From Dysgonamonadaceae bacterium (GTDB lineage: Bacteria; Bacteroidota; Bacteroidia; Bacteroidales; Azobacteroidaceae): a DNA stretch of 64,000 nucleotides. The notes under the pieces were generated by a model. That model was not told the origin of the DNA and made no database searches. It saw nothing but the letters and a program-made list of their open reading frames with translations. The position numbers and the translations under genes are program-made. Where the stretch lies: assembly GCA_031289145.1 (NCBI GenBank), contig JAITQA010000047.1:1-64000 (forward strand). The letters run 5' to 3'. This document shows, piece after piece, positions 63,828 to 64,000 of the stretch (its first letter is position 1; every line of letters starts with the position of its first letter).

Positions 63828-64000
63828 CACAGGTAACACAATCGTACAAACGTTCCTTATCCGGTTCGGTGGGCGCCGGATTGGGTTCTATTTTCAGAAG
63901 TTCAGGGAAACAATATTATATCCTTGAACACAAAATCAGCTCCAAATACCATAAAGCAGGGGAAACGCAGGAAATTATTGTCAACCAGATTGAAATCGGT
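63824..64000 (+). CDS. Start of a probable FHA-domain protein (cut by window edge)
   Basis: Only the first 59 codons are present (MTQVTQSYKRSLSGSVGAGL...). The visible end, QEIIVNQIEIG, looks like the first strand of an FHA domain, where 'IEIGR(D/S)' would continue with the phosphopeptide-binding loop. The start overlaps the Sel1 gene stop by 4 bases (ATGA), placing it in the same operon. The rest of the protein and further members of the operon lie outside the window. Confidence 0.65.
   Translation, partial: MTQVTQSYKRSLSGSVGAGLGSIFRSSGKQYYILEHKISSKYHKAGETQEIIVNQIEIG

Overview
This window comes from a member of the Bacteroidales (phylum Bacteroidota). Supporting signs are a SusC/SusD pair with a DUF1735 lipoprotein, the full MoxR-DUF58-BatA-E aerotolerance operon, DUF5683, DUF4374 and DUF4625 lipoproteins, several TonB receptors, and many copies of the Bacteroidota promoter -7 motif TAnnTTTG just upstream of genes. 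The genus cannot be fixed from the sequence. I saw no rRNA, tRNA, CRISPR array or intact transposase gene.

Layout. 1-3.6 kb: end of a SusCD-type glycan uptake locus, closed by a strong hairpin. 3.6-4.4 kb: gene remnants (an AAA-ATPase-like gene and a scrap resembling the tail of a glycoside hydrolase). 4.4-7.4 kb: a TonB receptor and ispH. 7.4-15.8 kb (minus): the bat operon. 15.8-19.4 kb (minus): ftsY, rimO, HU and an HU-transmembrane-LysM protein. 19.5 kb: a small membrane protein gene with its own promoter and terminator. 19.9-26.5 kb (minus): a tightly packed operon mlaE, mlaF, split 5'-nucleotidase, GH3/beta-lactamase-fold fusion, cobC. 26.6-28.4 kb: lptB, a broken retropepsin-like gene and a nested palindromic repeat. 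28.5-38.8 kb: housekeeping genes (alaS, M23 peptidase, MerR regulator, Rel/Spo, MltD, DUF5683, ParB, ParA). 39-43.5 kb (minus): a cobalamin riboswitch driving btuB-, btuG- and btuF-like genes. 43.6-48.1 kb: an M16 protease and metK, the latter preceded by a candidate SAM-II riboswitch. 48.3-50.5 kb: a tiny secreted peptide, a GDPD enzyme, a truncated gene and a second palindromic repeat. 50-53 kb (minus): Fur/Zur-type regulator, TonB receptor and DUF4625 lipoprotein, probably metal (zinc) uptake. 53.3-58.2 kb: a XusABC-like xenosiderophore locus. 58.2-59 kb (minus): a Tat-exported iron-sulfur flavoprotein.

The most novel part is the right end (59.2-64 kb, continuing past the edge). A very AT-rich segment of about 310 bases is bounded by 35-base near-palindromic inverted repeats. 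It sits directly in front of a co-directional set: a zinc-ribbon/FHA protein, a Ser/Thr kinase with its own C-terminal FHA domain, a transmembrane Ser/Thr kinase with a coiled coil and a non-RD catalytic loop, a secreted Sel1-repeat protein, and the start of a probable further FHA protein. It reads as a self-contained phosphosignalling system. The inverted repeats raise the possibility of an invertible promoter or a small mobile element, and a heptamer repeat tract lies just before the second kinase.

Recurrent themes are metal and cofactor acquisition (B12, siderophore, probably zinc), envelope maintenance (Mla, Lpt, M23, MltD, HU-LysM), and small repeat families that have invaded or eroded genes at several places.
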